DNA of 64,000 nucleotides from Cryobacterium sp. PH29-G1 (GCF_030063365.1 NZ_JASISY010000014.1:1-64000), one strand, 5' to 3'. Shown: positions 1 to 8,945, counted from the first letter of the stretch. Program-made: numbers and translations. Notes: a model not told the origin generated them from the sequence alone.

Positions 1-73
1 CGGCGGCCTGAAACCCGGGACGGGTCACCAACATTTCTGGCGCATTCGTCGCGGATGGGTACAGACTGACCTG

Positions 74-241
74 ATGCGAGAGTCCACCGGAGCGCCCACC
101 TGCAAAACCTGTCTTCACGGTCTCGAAATCGCTGGCACGACCGCGCACCCCTATTGGTACTGCCCGCACTGCCACATTTCTGCACTGAGCGAGGCCGCGC
201 TCTACCCTCTCCACACACCAGCCAACAAGAACACGGACTAA
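74..241 (+). CDS. Small zinc-ribbon-like protein, 55 aa
   Basis: The reading frame encodes a 55-residue protein with two zinc-knuckle-like pairs, CKTC near residues 10-13 and CPHCH near residues 30-34, which suggests a single zinc ribbon. I do not recognise the family. The frame stays open upstream of the ATG (residues such as HQHFWRIRRGW), so the protein may be longer or be the tail of a larger one; in the second copy an in-frame TAA lies about 25 codons before the ATG. It sits upstream of the small protein gene at 610 in both repeat copies, so the two may belong together. No good ribosome binding site decides the start. Confidence 0.5.
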   Translation: MRESTGAPTCKTCLHGLEIAGTTAHPYWYCPHCHISALSEAALYPLHTPANKNTD

Positions 242-609
242 ACCGTCCGGCTCACCCGGGAAGCATGCCTCGACCGCGCCTAGTTGATGGCCAATCTGAG
301 GGGCGCATCATGCTAATTGATTCCCCGACAGGGTGGGGCCCACGACTGTGCTCGCTCGGTACGGCGTCCAGCGGCGTGGCCGACGAGAGGGAACGCTGAC
401 CTCAACAGAGCACGCGCACCGGCCTCAATGAACACGATGAGACCGTAACCTTCCACGTGCACGGCGCCCGACCCACGGTCAAACACTGCCGACCACTTGG
501 CACCAACCATGGCTAATGTGGTTGACAGTGATTTCACCACGAACGACAGATGGCCACCTCCACGATCCGCGGAGGACGAACCGTGCCACGTCACAAAGGA
601 GAGTCAACG

Positions 610-849
610 TTGAATCAACATGAGCCGTGCACTCTGGAAGACTTGGAAGTGCTCGCTATTTCCGATACTGAGTGGCGGGTAGGCGACCGTCGACGAGGTG
701 AACAGTCGCCCGAGAAGGTGCTCGGCTACATCGAACAGCGTGGCTCGGCCTTTGACGTCCTCAACGTCGATACCCCCGGCCGTCACGTCACCTTTCCCCA
801 CTTGAATTCTGCAATCGAATCCTTCGCAATCGGCGCACGGGCAACCTGA
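610..849 (+). CDS. Small protein family 'TEWRV', copy 1
   Basis: The protein has 79 residues if translation begins at TTG, chosen because AAAGGAGAG lies six bases upstream. A longer reading from ATG at 550 lacks such a site. The hallmark is ISDTEWRVGD near residues 15-24, followed by LGYIEQRG and a C-terminal VTFPHLNSAIESF. The same pattern occurs at 26780-27019 (near identical), 20070-20333 (divergent) and in the frameshifted gene at 19379-19626. No transmembrane segment or known domain is visible. One relative precedes a sigma factor gene, so a role in stress signalling is possible but only inferred. Confidence 0.7.
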   Translation: MNQHEPCTLEDLEVLAISDTEWRVGDRRRGEQSPEKVLGYIEQRGSAFDVLNVDTPGRHVTFPHLNSAIESFAIGARAT

Positions 850-1288
850 CCGTGGGTAGGCCCGCAACAGTGCCTGTCGGGGTCGGACCTCCCCCAAATC
901 GGCACCCACCTCTGCACTGGGTCCAGTCCCGAGGGTTTCTTCAAAGTGAATTTCCTGTCGATGAAGATTGGCGGAAAACCTCGATGGCCAGGTTTCGGCA
1001 GCTTTCATTTCGGCAAAGAGTTTTGAACAGGTGCTGGCCTGCAGAAAACCAAGAGACGGCGTCGATCGTACCGATCTGGTCAGAAATGATCAATTTCGGC
1101 TCCACCCGCCGGCTTAGAGGTTTACGACAGTTCTGTAGCAAGACAAGATGTTCCGCCCGCGGCGCGACGGTCATGTCCCCTTGAGTGGTGTTGTTTCCCG
1201 GATTTGAGCGTTGCTTCGTCAACGCGAAGAGCCATCGTGCGATGGTCAGTGAGTACCGACTAAAGCAACTCACAAAGGACACCACACG

Positions 1289-2299
1289 ATGGCTCTAGAC
1301 CAGTCTGCCCTCCTCACCCTGCTGGGAGAACTCAAACTCACCGATGTCACCGACCGCATCCGCGTCGCGACCGAAACGTTGTATCAAGAACTGATCGATG
1401 CGGAAGCGAGCGCGTTCATCGGCGCCGCCCCGTTTGAACGCTCCGGCGGCCGCACCACGTATCGCAACGGCACCCGGCCACGGACTTTGAGCACGACGGC
1501 TGGGGGCCTCGATCTGAAGATCCCCAAGCTGCGCGCCGGGTCGTTCTTCCCCGCCCTGCTCGAGCGCCGCCGCCGCGTCGACCAGGCCCTGTTCGCCGTT
1601 GTGATGGAGGCCTATGTCCACGGCGTCTCGACCCGCAAAGTCGACGACTTGGTCAAGGCGCTCGGCGCTGATTCTGGGATCTCCAAATCGGAGGTGTCCC
1701 GGATCTGCGGCGGCCTCGACGCGGAAGCGGCCGAGTTCCGCGACCGGACCTTGGCCGCGCAGGACTTCCCCTACGTGTTCCTCGACGCCACGTACTGCAA
1801 GGCGCGCGTCGGTCATCGCATCGTGTCCCAGGCAGTCGTCGTCGCGATCGGCGTGGCCGCCGACGGACGGCGGGAAGTCCTCGGGTTTGACGTGGGCGAC
1901 AGCGAGAATGAAGGCTTCTGGACCAGCTTCCTACGGTCGTTGAAGACCCGCGGTCTCGACGGGGTGAAGCTGGTCATGTCTGACGCCCACACCGGGCTGA
2001 AGAAAGCCATCGGGACGGTCTTCCAAGGCGCCGGGTGGCAGAGATGCCGGGTGCACTTCATGCGAAACGTCCTCGCCGTGGTCCCGAAAGGATCCCAGGA
2101 GATGGTCGCGTCAATTATCCGCACCATCTTCGCCCAGCCCGACCGCGAGCACATCGAGAAGCAATTCCGTGAAGTCACCACGATGCTCGGCCGATCACAC
2201 CCGAAGGTCGCGTCGATGCTCACCGACGCCCAACCCGACTTGCTCACTTTCGCCGCGTTCCCGCGGCGTCACTGGCGACAGATCTGGTCGACAAATCCG
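1289..2299 (+). pseudogene. IS256-family transposase, 5' part
   Basis: The first 337 codons of a DDE transposase of the IS256 (mutator-like) type. Visible family features are the N-terminal alpha-helical region, the segment TYRNGTRPRTLST, the first aspartate in FLDATYCKARVG, the second in VMSDAHTGLKKAI, and the CRVHFMRN block. Coding is interrupted inside the conserved [15 protein letters not shown] block; the remaining 78 codons resume at 5472. The start follows a CAAAGGA ribosome binding site. The gene is inactive as it stands unless the insert excises precisely. Confidence 0.92.
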
Positions 2300-2414
2300 T
2301 TATCTGTTTACCGGCTCTCGAACGACACGTCCCTCTCAGTACTGCGAATGACGAGGGCTCCACGCTCGTTGGGGTGGAAGCTCTTGCACACCGGCCGACA
2401 AAGGAGTCCACGCT

Positions 2415-3479
2415 ATGAATGTTTCAGCGAAGAAGATCGACGGAGCTTTCCGCATCGTGGGCGATTGGGACGATGCCGCATCGGCGAATGCCTTTCTCGG
2501 GCACCTCGATGCCCGGGCGTTCAGCCCGAGCACGGTTCGCTCCTACGCCTTCGACATCGTCAACTTTGCACGGTTTCTATTGGCGAGGGACAGTACCCTT
2601 GTCGAGGTCTCGCCGATGATGGTCTTCGAGTGGATCGACTGGCAGGGCGTTCGTTCACACGGCACACCTGACCGGGCCGAGGACGCTTCGGGCGCGGTGC
2701 GCACGGCGGCCGCATCGACAGTCAACCGCCGGGTCGCTGCGGTGAGGGCGTTGTTCGAATACTTGGTGATGGCTGGCGCCTGCCCTAACAATCCCGTCCC
2801 GTCTGCGCGACGGCGCAGTAGTCCGGGTGCCTCGACCCGCGGCCTGCTGGGTCATCTGGGTGCCGGACGCTCACGCGGCGGGGGTCGACTGGTGCGTCAG
2901 CCCCAGATGCTGCCGGAATCGCTGCCTGTTCGCGACGTCGACCGTTTCCTGCGTTCGATGGATATGCACCGCGACCGCGCGATCGTGTTGGTGATGCTGC
3001 TGGGCGGTTTGCGGGCTGCGGAAGTGCGCGGGCTGCAGCTAGCCGACGTCGACCTCGGGCGCCGCCGCCTGCGCGTCGTGGGCAAGGGATCGAAAGAACG
3101 GCACGTCCCCGTCGATGGTGCTTTCTTCACCGAGGTTGCCGCCTACCTGCGTCACGAACGCCCCGCCGGGGTGAAGTCTTCGGAGTGTTTCCTCGTGTTG
3201 AGAGGGCCAACTACGGGACAACCGTTGACCGAAGCGGGGCTACGTGGGGTGTTTCGCCGCCACCGGGAGACCTCGGGGGCGACCCGAGTGCGTCCCCACC
3301 GATTGCGGCACACCTATGGCACCGAGCTGGCCTCGGCCGGTATTGACCTGTTGGCACTGCGGGAGCTGATGGGCCACGTTTCCCCGGACACCACCGCCCG
3401 CTACGTCCATCTGAGTATCGAACACCTCGCTGCCGAATACGGCGCCGCCCGCGCGACTCTCGCCGCCAACGCCCGATGA
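2415..3479 (+). CDS. Tyrosine recombinase, TnpA-like
   Basis: A 354-residue site-specific recombinase that cuts and rejoins DNA through a tyrosine-DNA intermediate. The N-terminal 130 residues look like a SAM-like core-binding domain. The catalytic domain shows the first arginine in GGLRAAEVRGL, then HRLRHTYGTEL, the GH pair in LMGHVSPDT, and the nucleophile in ARYVHLS near the C terminus. An AAAGGAG site precedes the ATG. It overlaps the next recombinase by four bases, so the two are probably translated together and act as a pair, as TnpA and TnpB do in Tn554. Confidence 0.9.
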   Translation: MNVSAKKIDGAFRIVGDWDDAASANAFLGHLDARAFSPSTVRSYAFDIVNFARFLLARDSTLVEVSPMMVFEWIDWQGVRSHGTPDRAEDASGAVRTAAASTVNRRVAAVRALFEYLVMAGACPNNPVPSARRRSSPGASTRGLLGHLGAGRSRGGGRLVRQPQMLPESLPVRDVDRFLRSMDMHRDRAIVLVMLLGGLRAAEVRGLQLADVDLGRRRLRVVGKGSKERHVPVDGAFFTEVAAYLRHERPAGVKSSECFLVLRGPTTGQPLTEAGLRGVFRRHRETSGATRVRPHRLRHTYGTELASAGIDLLALRELMGHVSPDTTARYVHLSIEHLAAEYGAARATLAANAR

Positions 3480-5425
3480 TGATCGTCATGACCACCACAT
3501 TCCTGCCTCCAGTGGTGACGCTGCGAGACGGGTACCTCGAGAATCTGTCGATTCTCGGCCTGGGGCCCAGGGCCATGCGGGACCGCGTTCGGATCGTTGA
3601 TGCTTTCCTCGGCAATCACCCGGACCTGGCCGAGTGGATGAACGCCCCGGCGTTGTCTCGTTGCGAGGAGCTGGTTCGGACCGGCGCCTGGCCCGTCATC
3701 GTTTATGCCGTCGCCCACAGCGGCCTGCTCCTGGACTTGGAGCTGATTGGTGCGAAGAACCTCACCGGCCTCGGCTCGGCGATCGAGGTGCGCGACCCGG
3801 ATGGATTCACCCGGATACGCGCCGCCGGAAACCGGCTCGGATGGACATCGAAGTGGGTCGAAACTCTTCTCGGTGAAGGCCTGGCCGTGCTCCTCGCCTG
3901 GACGGGCGGAACAACGGCGCAGCTGACCGCCGACATCATCGACGCGTTCGAATCGGGACTCAGTGCCACGAAGACGCTGACGCCGTCGATGCTCCGCGCC
4001 TACCGCGCACGGGTGGCAGGGCTGAGAGCGATCCTGTTCGACACCAGAGTGATTGACACGCCTCCTCGGCGGCGGTCCACCGCGTCGAGTTACGAGGAAC
4101 GCTTCGCTGCGGTGGAGATGGTGCCCGCGCTGCGAAAGACATTCTTGCGTTACGTCACCGTCCGGTCCGCAGTGGCCCGTCCCAGCACGGTGGACTGCCT
4201 GATCAATGACCTGCTGCCGTTTGCGGAATATCTCACCGCCCACGCTCCGGAGATCCGACACCTCCGTCACCTGCGGCGCCACCACATCGAGGCCTACCTG
4301 ATCTGGAACCGCCACCGGTCCTGGCGCGGACGTCATGCTTCTGCCGGCGCAGGTCGCACCGTCTCGACCGCTGTCGCGCAGGCGGCGGTGTTGACACTGC
4401 GGAACATGCTCGAGGACATCACCGACTGGGGTTGGAAGGACGTCCCCACGCGTCGGTTGGTATTCCGGGCTGACATCCCCAAGATCGGTCAGCCGCTGCC
4501 GCGCGCTCTCGCCCCCAACATCGACGCGGCGCTGATGGCAGCAGTTGATGGCATCGACGATCCCTTCGCCCGCGTCGCGGTGACGGTGTTGCGGCACACC
4601 GGATTGCGCATCGGTGAGCTCCTCGACCTGGAGCTGGGCAGCGTTTATGACTACGGCCTCACCGGCTCGTGGCTGAAAGTCCCCCTCGGCAAACTCGCCA
4701 CCGAGCGGATGGTTCCCCTGGACGCGACCGCGCTAGCCGCCCTCGACCAATGGACGAGGCAGCGCGGTCCCTCACGGGCACTGCCGCACCCCCGGACCGG
4801 CACGATCACAGACTTCCTCTTCACTAACCACGGTCGACGACTGGGACCGACCCGTATCCGCAACGGTCTGATCGCTGCTAGCACCGCTGCGGGACTCCGC
4901 GGCGCCGACGGGACTGCCCTGATCGTGACGCCGCACCAACTCCGCCACACCTGGGCCACCGAACTCGCCAACGCCGGGATGAGCCTGCAAGCGCTAATGG
5001 CTTTGCTGGGCCACGCGACCGCCCAAATGACCGTCCGGTATGCCACCCTCGCCTCGCCGACGCTGCGAGTCGCCTACGACGACGCCGTCGGCAAAATGCG
5101 CCGACAACTGACTCTCACTCCGGTCGGCCGCCCGATCGTTCCCGACAAGGTGGCCTGGCTCAACAGCGAGATGATCAAAACCCGTGTCGCCCACGGATAT
5201 TGCTCCCGGCACGAAAGCGCCGGCGCCTGTTCCTATGCAAACATCTGCGAGAACTGCGCCAACTTCACGACCGGCCCCGAATTCACCGACGCTCTCGCGG
5301 AACAACTCGACGACATCCAAGCTCTCACAGCCGATGCCAAACAACGCGGCTGGGACGGTGAAGCAGCCAGACACGCCACCACCGCGGCAGCCCTCACCAG
5401 CCACCTCCGCCAAGTCCGACGGTGA
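3476..5425 (+). CDS. Tyrosine recombinase, TnpB-like
   Basis: A long (649 aa) tyrosine recombinase partner of the upstream TnpA-like protein. The catalytic block has TGLRIGELLDLEL, HQLRHTWATEL, LLGHATAQMT and the tyrosine in VRYATLAS. Beyond the usual end it carries about 110 extra residues with a cysteine-rich CSRHESAGACSYANICENC segment, a likely zinc-binding tail typical of TnpB-like proteins. Several ATGs cluster at the start (3476, 3479, 3488); the first gives the four-base overlap with the upstream gene. Domain order and size support a complete protein. Confidence 0.9.
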   Translation: MMIVMTTTFLPPVVTLRDGYLENLSILGLGPRAMRDRVRIVDAFLGNHPDLAEWMNAPALSRCEELVRTGAWPVIVYAVAHSGLLLDLELIGAKNLTGLGSAIEVRDPDGFTRIRAAGNRLGWTSKWVETLLGEGLAVLLAWTGGTTAQLTADIIDAFESGLSATKTLTPSMLRAYRARVAGLRAILFDTRVIDTPPRRRSTASSYEERFAAVEMVPALRKTFLRYVTVRSAVARPSTVDCLINDLLPFAEYLTAHAPEIRHLRHLRRHHIEAYLIWNRHRSWRGRHASAGAGRTVSTAVAQAAVLTLRNMLEDITDWGWKDVPTRRLVFRADIPKIGQPLPRALAPNIDAALMAAVDGIDDPFARVAVTVLRHTGLRIGELLDLELGSVYDYGLTGSWLKVPLGKLATERMVPLDATALAALDQWTRQRGPSRALPHPRTGTITDFLFTNHGRRLGPTRIRNGLIAASTAAGLRGADGTALIVTPHQLRHTWATELANAGMSLQALMALLGHATAQMTVRYATLASPTLRVAYDDAVGKMRRQLTLTPVGRPIVPDKVAWLNSEMIKTRVAHGYCSRHESAGACSYANICENCANFTTGPEFTDALAEQLDDIQALTADAKQRGWDGEAARHATTAAALTSHLRQVRR

Positions 5426-5471
5426 CATCGAAAAACCCCAATCCCCTTGACCTGACAACGAGAGCCGGTTA

Positions 5472-5705
5472 ATAGAACGGGTCAACAAGGAGATCAAACG
5501 CCGCACCGACGTCGTCGGCGTCTTCCCCAACTCTGCCGCCCTGCTCCGCCTCGCGGGCTCAGTCCTGATCGAGCAGCACGACGAGTGGGAAGCCGGCGAA
5601 CGACGTTACTTCTCCGAAGCCTCAATGCTCGAGCTGACCACAATGAACAACCCCGTCGAAGTCATCGATGAGGCGGTGATCCTCCCCGAGCTCGCTGCCG
5701 CCTAA
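5472..5705 (+). pseudogene. IS256-family transposase, 3' part
   Basis: The frame encodes the missing C-terminal end of the transposase begun at 1289: [19 protein letters not shown], followed by [13 protein letters not shown] and a natural TAA. It includes the position of the last catalytic glutamate region (NPxERxNKEIKRR). It has no start of its own and is separated from the 5' part by the recombinase element. The rest of the IS, 5706-5766, holds only the right inverted repeat, and 5767-5860 shows nothing recognisable. Confidence 0.92.
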
Positions 5706-5860
5706 ACTAAAACAACTGACCCGCACGGTGACGATGAATTACACCACCCAGCGGGACGTGGCCCGCAGTCGCCGATACTACTTGCTCAGGAAAGTCATCC
5801 TATCCGTCTATGACTTGCGCAGGCAACCCAACACGATGCCGCCAGCTTAGTGCGGTGACG

Positions 5861-5873
5861 TAGAATCGGGGTT
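5861..5873 (+). promoter_or_regulatory. Leaderless promoter of MarR gene
   Basis: A good -10 hexamer TAGAAT (5861-5866) ends seven bases before the ATG, which places the transcription start at or next to the start codon. No ribosome binding site is present, so a leaderless mRNA is likely. A -35 element is not convincing. Confidence 0.5.
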
Positions 5874-6413
5874 ATGGCTGCATCGCGCGATCGTGCCGAA
5901 ATGAATGTCGAAGACCTCACGGTGTGGTCATCCGTAGCGACGATGCTGGAGCGCCTTCCCGCAGTGCTCGATACGCAACTGCAGCGTGATAGCGGCCTGA
6001 CCCACTTTGAACATGGAATCCTCTACGCCCTCGATGTCGCCCCCGACCGATCGCTTCGGCTCAGCACCCTTGCCGGCTATGCCAGCTGCACGCTGTCTCG
6101 GCTCTCGCGTGCGGTGTCGCGCATGGAATCGCGGGGGTGGGTGGAGCGCGTCGTCGACCCGCGCGACGGGCGGTTCACTTTGGGCGTCCTGACGAGCGAG
6201 GGCCATGACAAGGTCGCCGACTCGACGCCTGGTCACAATGCGCTGGTGCGGAGGCTCGTCTTCGACGCTCTCACCCACAGCCAGGTCACACAGCTGGGAA
6301 TCATTAGTCGGAGGATCTCAACGGCCATCGGTCCTGACGTAACGTGGACCCCGCCTACCAGCCTTTCAATCGAAGAACCTCAACCCAAAGCGAAAGACGC
6401 TGGTGCTCGATAG
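5874..6413 (+). CDS. MarR-family transcriptional regulator
   Basis: A 179-residue winged helix-turn-helix regulator, slightly longer than the usual 140-160. The recognition region LSTLAGYASCTLSRLSRAVSRMESRGWVERV and the wing DPRDGRFTLGVLTSEG match the MarR pattern. Such proteins act as dimers that bind operators and release on ligand or oxidant. The gene faces the cysteine hydrolase at 6505-7074 tail to tail, a pairing often seen in actinobacteria, but no shared promoter exists here. The target genes are not evident from the sequence. Confidence 0.85.
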   Translation: MAASRDRAEMNVEDLTVWSSVATMLERLPAVLDTQLQRDSGLTHFEHGILYALDVAPDRSLRLSTLAGYASCTLSRLSRAVSRMESRGWVERVVDPRDGRFTLGVLTSEGHDKVADSTPGHNALVRRLVFDALTHSQVTQLGIISRRISTAIGPDVTWTPPTSLSIEEPQPKAKDAGAR

Positions 6414-6504
6414 GCGGTCGTCCAGCGACGCAGTTTGACCTTGAACTGGTCATTGGATCTTGGCGTGCGACGTGTGTCACAAGGGAACCCGTAACGGAAC
6501 GTCT

Positions 6505-7074
6505 TCAGCGGTTGAGGAGTTCGTGCGAGAGGACGACGGTGGCGAACTCGTCGTGAAGATTGATCGCGGTGACTCGGGAAAGTTCCGCCGCGCTGATCAT
6601 TCCACCTTCGAGGTCTGTCCTGTCAAATGTGTGGGTCGCATCTACAGCAAAGTAGACGGTGTATCCCAGGTTTCCGCCAATGCGCGCTGTTGTTTCACAG
6701 CAGTGATTGGTGGTGATGCCGCAGACCACAATGGTCGAGATAGCGTTTTCTCGAAGCCAGCAGTCAAGATCGGGTGTGCCGTGAAAACTTGAGTTGACCG
6801 TTTTCTGGACCAATAGATCCGGAGTGCCGGACATGTAGCTTTTCAACGCATGGCCGGGGTGTCTGGGGTGCAGCGGAGAGAGCGGATTGGAGGAATTATG
6901 CTGCACGAAGACGACCGGTCGCGAAAGCCTGTGCCACTCGTTCACTAACACTGCGATGTTCTGATCACAGTCCGCGTTGTTTCGGGGTCCCCACCATTCG
7001 GCTTGGTCAAATCCTTGCTGAGCGTCAACGACGATCAGGGCGGTGTGATCATCGATCGAGGGTAGTTGGATCAC
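6505..7074 (-). CDS. Isochorismatase-like cysteine hydrolase
   Basis: A 189-residue member of the isochorismatase/nicotinamidase superfamily, which hydrolyses amide or vinyl-ether bonds through a D-K-C triad. The aspartate is in LIVVDAQQGF near residue 17, the lysine in VQKTVNSSF near residue 90, and the nucleophilic cysteine in TTNHCCETTARIG near residue 125, with the usual preceding VCGITT. Two adjacent cysteines make the exact nucleophile ambiguous. The start is GTG with GGAG eight bases upstream. The substrate is unknown. Bases 6414-6504 between it and the MarR gene show no feature. Confidence 0.85.
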   Translation of the reverse strand: MIQLPSIDDHTALIVVDAQQGFDQAEWWGPRNNADCDQNIAVLVNEWHRLSRPVVFVQHNSSNPLSPLHPRHPGHALKSYMSGTPDLLVQKTVNSSFHGTPDLDCWLRENAISTIVVCGITTNHCCETTARIGGNLGYTVYFAVDATHTFDRTDLEGGMISAAELSRVTAINLHDEFATVVLSHELLNR

Positions 7075-7439
7075 GATTTAGGCTCCAAAATAATTTCAGG
7101 TCAATGACCAAAATGGTTGGTCCAAGACGCCATCTAGGACTGGGACCGATACAGACACTATTCAGCATCCCATGACGGCGGCATCGCGCCACTTTCTGGC
7201 CAGCAGATGGGCGCAGACGCTATTCCCGCAACCGGAACTCCAATGTTCCAGAACAATTGACACGGCCGGCGGCACGCTGGTCACTCAAAGCTCCCGATGG
7301 GGAACCTTGACCGGACGCTCCCCCGGTGGATCCTATGGCCTCAGCAGATCGTGGCCACGTCAATCCCGCATGACCTGTCCGTACGGTGTAATCCCGCGAA
7401 GGTGCCTGATCCGGCGCCGCCCTGTACGGCAGCAGCGTC
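7075..7439. other. Intergenic, no gene seen
   Basis: No reading frame here has a ribosome binding site, domain or convincing codon use. The final ~60 bases are the original downstream flank of the PPOX gene now found at 8520-8945, separated from it by the IS481-type insertion. Confidence 0.4.
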
Positions 7440-7443
7440 CTAG

Positions 7444-8519
7444 TTGTTCTTCCCACGGAGGTTGTGTGCGTGGCGAGTTGTAAAAAGGTGAGGACCTCCT
7501 GTATCGATTGGGTTACCACACTCACTCGATGCCACGGAGGCCCTCATCTCTCACGTTACCCACTTCAACGCGCCGCTGACCCCGGCAGGACGCCTCAAAC
7601 TCGTCGAACTTGTCATCGAGGACGGCTGGGTTCAGGCGCGCGTCGCTGAACGCCTGCAGGTCTCCCGCGCGACGGTCTCTAAATGGGTCCGACGCTACCG
7701 AGCGGATGGGTTATCGGGTCTGACCGACCGCTCGTCTAAACCGCGCCGTTCACCGGCGCAGACGGCCAAGCGCACGGAGCGACGCATCGTCGCGCTGCGC
7801 TTTGGTCGGAGGTGGGGACCACACCGGATCGGCTACCACCTGCGTCTGCCCCAGTCGACGGTATCCAAGGTCCTCAACCGGTACCGGATGCCGCTGCTCG
7901 GGCACGTGGACCTCAACACCGGACTGCCCGTGCGCAAACCCAAACCGCTCCGCTACGAGCATGCCAATCCGGGCGATCTGGTGCATTTGGACGTGAAGAA
8001 GCTCGGCCGAATCCCCGACGGCGGCGGATGGCGCACCCTCGGAAACGCCGGAAGAAAGAACAAAAAGAAATCAGTCCCAACCGGGTACTCGTGTTTACAC
8101 TCGGCCCTCGACGACCACTCTCGGGTGGTGTATTCCGAGATCCTGAACGACGAGAAAAAGGAAACCGCCGCCGCGTTCTGGCACCGAGCCCACGCCTACT
8201 ACAAGTCACTCGGAATCACCGTGACCCGGGTACTGACCGACAACGGGTCCTGCTACCGATCCGGCCACTTCAACGAGGCGCTCGGCGACATCAAGCACAA
8301 GTACACGCGCCCCTACCGCCCCCAGACGAACGGCAAGATCGAACGCTTCCACCGCACCCTGGCCTTCGAATGGGCCTACGCCCACCACTACGACTCAGAG
8401 CAAGCCCGAGCAGCAACGTACCTGGACTGGATTCACAGCTACAATCACCACAGACCCCATACCGGCATCGGCGGCAAATCACCCATCGACCGCGTTCACA
8501 ACGTCAGTGGGAAGAACAG
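7444..8519 (+). mobile_element. IS481-family insertion sequence, intact
   Basis: A 1.08-kb element with terminal inverted repeats TGTTCTTCCCAC (left) and GTGGGAAGAACA (right), flanked by a 4-bp CTAG target duplication at 7440-7443 and 8520-8523. It holds one transposase gene. Because the target is the palindrome CTAG, the right-hand copy provides a TAG stop on both strands: one for the transposase and one for the PPOX gene on the opposite strand. Fragments of relatives lie at 11908-11951 (right end) and 17604-17738 (left end). Confidence 0.9.
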
Positions 8520-8523
8520 CTAG
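7546..8523 (+). CDS. IS481-family transposase
   Basis: A 325-residue transposase with an N-terminal helix-turn-helix (VAERLQVSRATVSKWVRRY) and an rve integrase core: LVHLDVKKL, then ALDDHSRVVYSEI and LTDNGSCYRS, then the glutamate in NGKIERFHRTLAFEWAY. No ATG or GTG fits the N terminus. The best start is ATC at 7546, five bases after GGAGG; the related fragment at 17.7 kb has the same GGAGG plus ATC arrangement. The stop codon TAG lies in the target-site duplication, just outside the element. Confidence 0.88.
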   Translation: MSHVTHFNAPLTPAGRLKLVELVIEDGWVQARVAERLQVSRATVSKWVRRYRADGLSGLTDRSSKPRRSPAQTAKRTERRIVALRFGRRWGPHRIGYHLRLPQSTVSKVLNRYRMPLLGHVDLNTGLPVRKPKPLRYEHANPGDLVHLDVKKLGRIPDGGGWRTLGNAGRKNKKKSVPTGYSCLHSALDDHSRVVYSEILNDEKKETAAAFWHRAHAYYKSLGITVTRVLTDNGSCYRSGHFNEALGDIKHKYTRPYRPQTNGKIERFHRTLAFEWAYAHHYDSEQARAATYLDWIHSYNHHRPHTGIGGKSPIDRVHNVSGKNS

Positions 8524-8945
8524 TAGCGGTCGGGCTCAGGGCCGAGCTGAAAGCGACGGCCCTGAACCTCGGTGGGGATGATTTCCACGTAGATGTACTT
8601 CAGAGTCGGGGCCAGCGGGCGCAGCGGCAACTGATCGGCGTCGTCGATCTCAGACCTCTTCTCGAGGATGCGCGCCGTTCCCTTGACGACGACGCTCCAC
8701 GCTTCCTCGGCACCAACGCCATCCGTCTCAAACACCACGTGGTTGTTCACCGTGAGTTCGAGCAGCTTTGTCCCCTCGGCCGTGCGAAACAGCAGACGCC
8801 GGTCCGCGGCGACGAAGTTCACGGGGAAGATGTCAAGAATACCTCCGGCACTGACCGCGAGGCGGCCCAGACTGCCCGAGAGCAACGCGTCCCAGCTTTC
8901 GTCCTCGGTGAGAATGCGGATCTCTTTAACGTCGTCGATGTCCAT
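8520..8945 (-). CDS. PPOX-family flavin-binding protein
   Basis: A 141-residue split-barrel protein of the pyridoxamine 5'-phosphate oxidase-like group, which binds FMN or F420. Family signs are LGRLAVSAGGILDIFPVNF, LLFRTAEGTKL, VVFETDG and WSVVVKGTARIL. The IS481-type element inserted exactly at the CTAG that contains its stop codon, so the protein is probably unchanged. A palindrome resembling a DosR/DevR box lies about 115 bp upstream of the start. Small PPOX proteins are common members of dormancy or hypoxia regulons in actinobacteria, which fits but does not prove this control. Confidence 0.8.
   Translation of the reverse strand: MDIDDVKEIRILTEDESWDALLSGSLGRLAVSAGGILDIFPVNFVAADRRLLFRTAEGTKLLELTVNNHVVFETDGVGAEEAWSVVVKGTARILEKRSEIDDADQLPLRPLAPTLKYIYVEIIPTEVQGRRFQLGPEPDRY

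Larger units (their letters stand above)
1..1091 (+). repeat. Left copy of 1.1-kb direct repeat
   Basis: This stretch is repeated in the same orientation at 26146-27262 with only scattered substitutions plus about 25 extra bases in the right copy near 26510. The left copy begins at the window edge, so its true start is unseen. Homology stops right after the shared CAGAAATGATC. Each copy carries a small zinc-ribbon gene and one member of the small protein family described at 610-849. Bases 242-609 and 850-1091 hold no gene that I can support. The two copies bracket about 25 kb of stress genes and could recombine. Confidence 0.95.
2300..5471 (+). mobile_element. Tn554-like two-recombinase element
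   Basis: About 3.17 kb of sequence with two overlapping tyrosine recombinase genes is inserted in the IS256-type transposase. The ends carry an 11-bp inverted repeat, ACCGGCTCTCG at 2310-2320 and CGAGAGCCGGT at 5459-5469. The gene sizes (354 and 649 aa) match TnpA and TnpB of the Tn554 group, but there is no third gene comparable to tnpC. No target duplication is evident. The right junction has a few bases that do not fit a simple transposase sequence (TTAATA before GAACGG), consistent with Tn554-style carry-over of core bases, which is my inference. Confidence 0.75.
1166..5766 (+). mobile_element. IS256-family insertion sequence, interrupted
   Basis: Imperfect terminal inverted repeats of about 26 bp (19 matches) lie at 1166-1191 and 5741-5766, around a transposase gene split into 1289-2299 and 5472-5705. 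The interruption is the two-recombinase element at about 2300-5471. No clear target duplication is seen, so the exact ends may be off by a few bases. Removing the insert would leave an IS of about 1.4 kb, normal for the family. The IS abuts the end of the 1.1-kb repeat, which suggests it inserted near or at the repeat border. Confidence 0.8.

Noticed and set aside
3401-4597. Long open frame on the minus strand opposite the TnpB-like gene
   Set aside because: It is a GC-rich shadow of the recombinase frame with no domain, no ribosome binding site and His/Arg/Gly-rich composition.
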